A stretch of DNA of 6,674 bases from Flavobacterium sp. Its GTDB lineage: Bacteria > Bacteroidota > Bacteroidia > Flavobacteriales > Flavobacteriaceae. Position 1 is the stretch's first letter, and every line of letters starts with the position of its first letter. The notes below the pieces were generated by a model that saw only the letters and a list, made by a program, of their open reading frames with translations, was not told where the DNA came from and ran no database searches. The position numbers were made by a program, and so were the translations under genes. The DNA lies in assembly GCA_012032075.1 (NCBI GenBank), contig JAAURU010000211.1:1-6674 (forward strand), written 5' to 3'. Of the stretch, positions 6,570 through 6,674 are shown piece by piece.

Positions 6570-6597
6570 ACCGCCACTTTATGGGGTGGTTGTTTTT
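6570..6597 (+). terminator. Rho-independent terminator after the second adhesin, unrelated sequence
   Basis: ACCGCCAC (6570-6577) pairs with GGGGTGGT (6583-6590) around TTTAT, with one G-T wobble and one mismatch, and the run GTTTTT (6592-6597) follows. Its position 20 nt after the restored stop fits termination of the adhesin transcript. Its sequence does not belong to the repeated hairpin family found at the other gene ends. Confidence 0.75.
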
Positions 6598-6625
6598 AAA
6601 TAAAATCTAATCAATAATTGTAAAT

Positions 6626-6674
6626 ATGAAAAAATTAATTTTTTTTATCAGCTTTAGCCTTATGCTTATTTTCT
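6626..6674 (+). CDS. Start of an exported protein, N-terminal fragment only
   Basis: ATG at 6626 opens a frame that reads MKKLIFFISFSLMLIF to the window edge, two lysines followed by a hydrophobic run. This is the n- and h-region of a Sec signal peptide or a lipoprotein signal. The upstream stretch is A/T-rich without a Shine-Dalgarno, as in the other genes, but lacks the terminator-box-ATG layout seen at the earlier units, and I see no convincing TAnnTTTG between the terminator and the ATG. The product cannot be named from 16 residues. Confidence 0.6.
   Translation, partial: MKKLIFFISFSLMLIF

Overview
The window is very AT-rich and reads as a piece of a Bacteroidota chromosome, most likely a Flavobacterium-like member of the Flavobacteriia (inference). 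The support is the absence of Shine-Dalgarno sequences, promoter -7 boxes of the TAnnTTTG type, a LytS/NarL-type kinase of the form common in flavobacteria, GG-leader small peptides, and large secreted proteins ending in a type IX secretion (T9SS) sorting domain. All credible genes are on the + strand.

Layout. (1) 1-494: the C-terminal end of a sensor histidine kinase, cut by the window edge, with a probable frameshift near base 24. (2) 569-1341: three small genes with similar double-glycine-type leaders. The first two are spaced 2 nt apart. The second carries a zincin-like HEGSH motif in a context resembling DUF4157. The third has GS instead of GG and looks frameshifted. No modification enzyme, peptidase-transporter or immunity gene is visible. 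(3) 1459-3891: an intact 810-residue T9SS-secreted protein with NHL-type propeller, PPC-like, fibronectin III-like, MAM/adhesin-like and sorting domains. (4) 4016-6550: a tandem paralogue with the same architecture, broken into pieces by at least three net -1 frameshifts. (5) 6626-6674: the first 16 codons of another exported protein.

The most distinctive feature is a recurring intergenic module. A hairpin terminator (three near-identical copies and one diverged copy) is followed exactly 15 nt after its final T-run/G by a TAnnTTTG-like box. An ATG follows 24-25 nt further on, with TTTAAA about 10 nt before the start. Four transcription units of two unrelated protein types share this layout, which suggests common regulation or duplication of the module together with its genes.

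A caution: the five apparent lesions (kinase edge, third peptide, three in the second adhesin) are all net single-base losses, at least two of them in homopolymers. Either this strain carries decaying genes or the assembly has a systematic deletion error. The sequence alone cannot decide between these.
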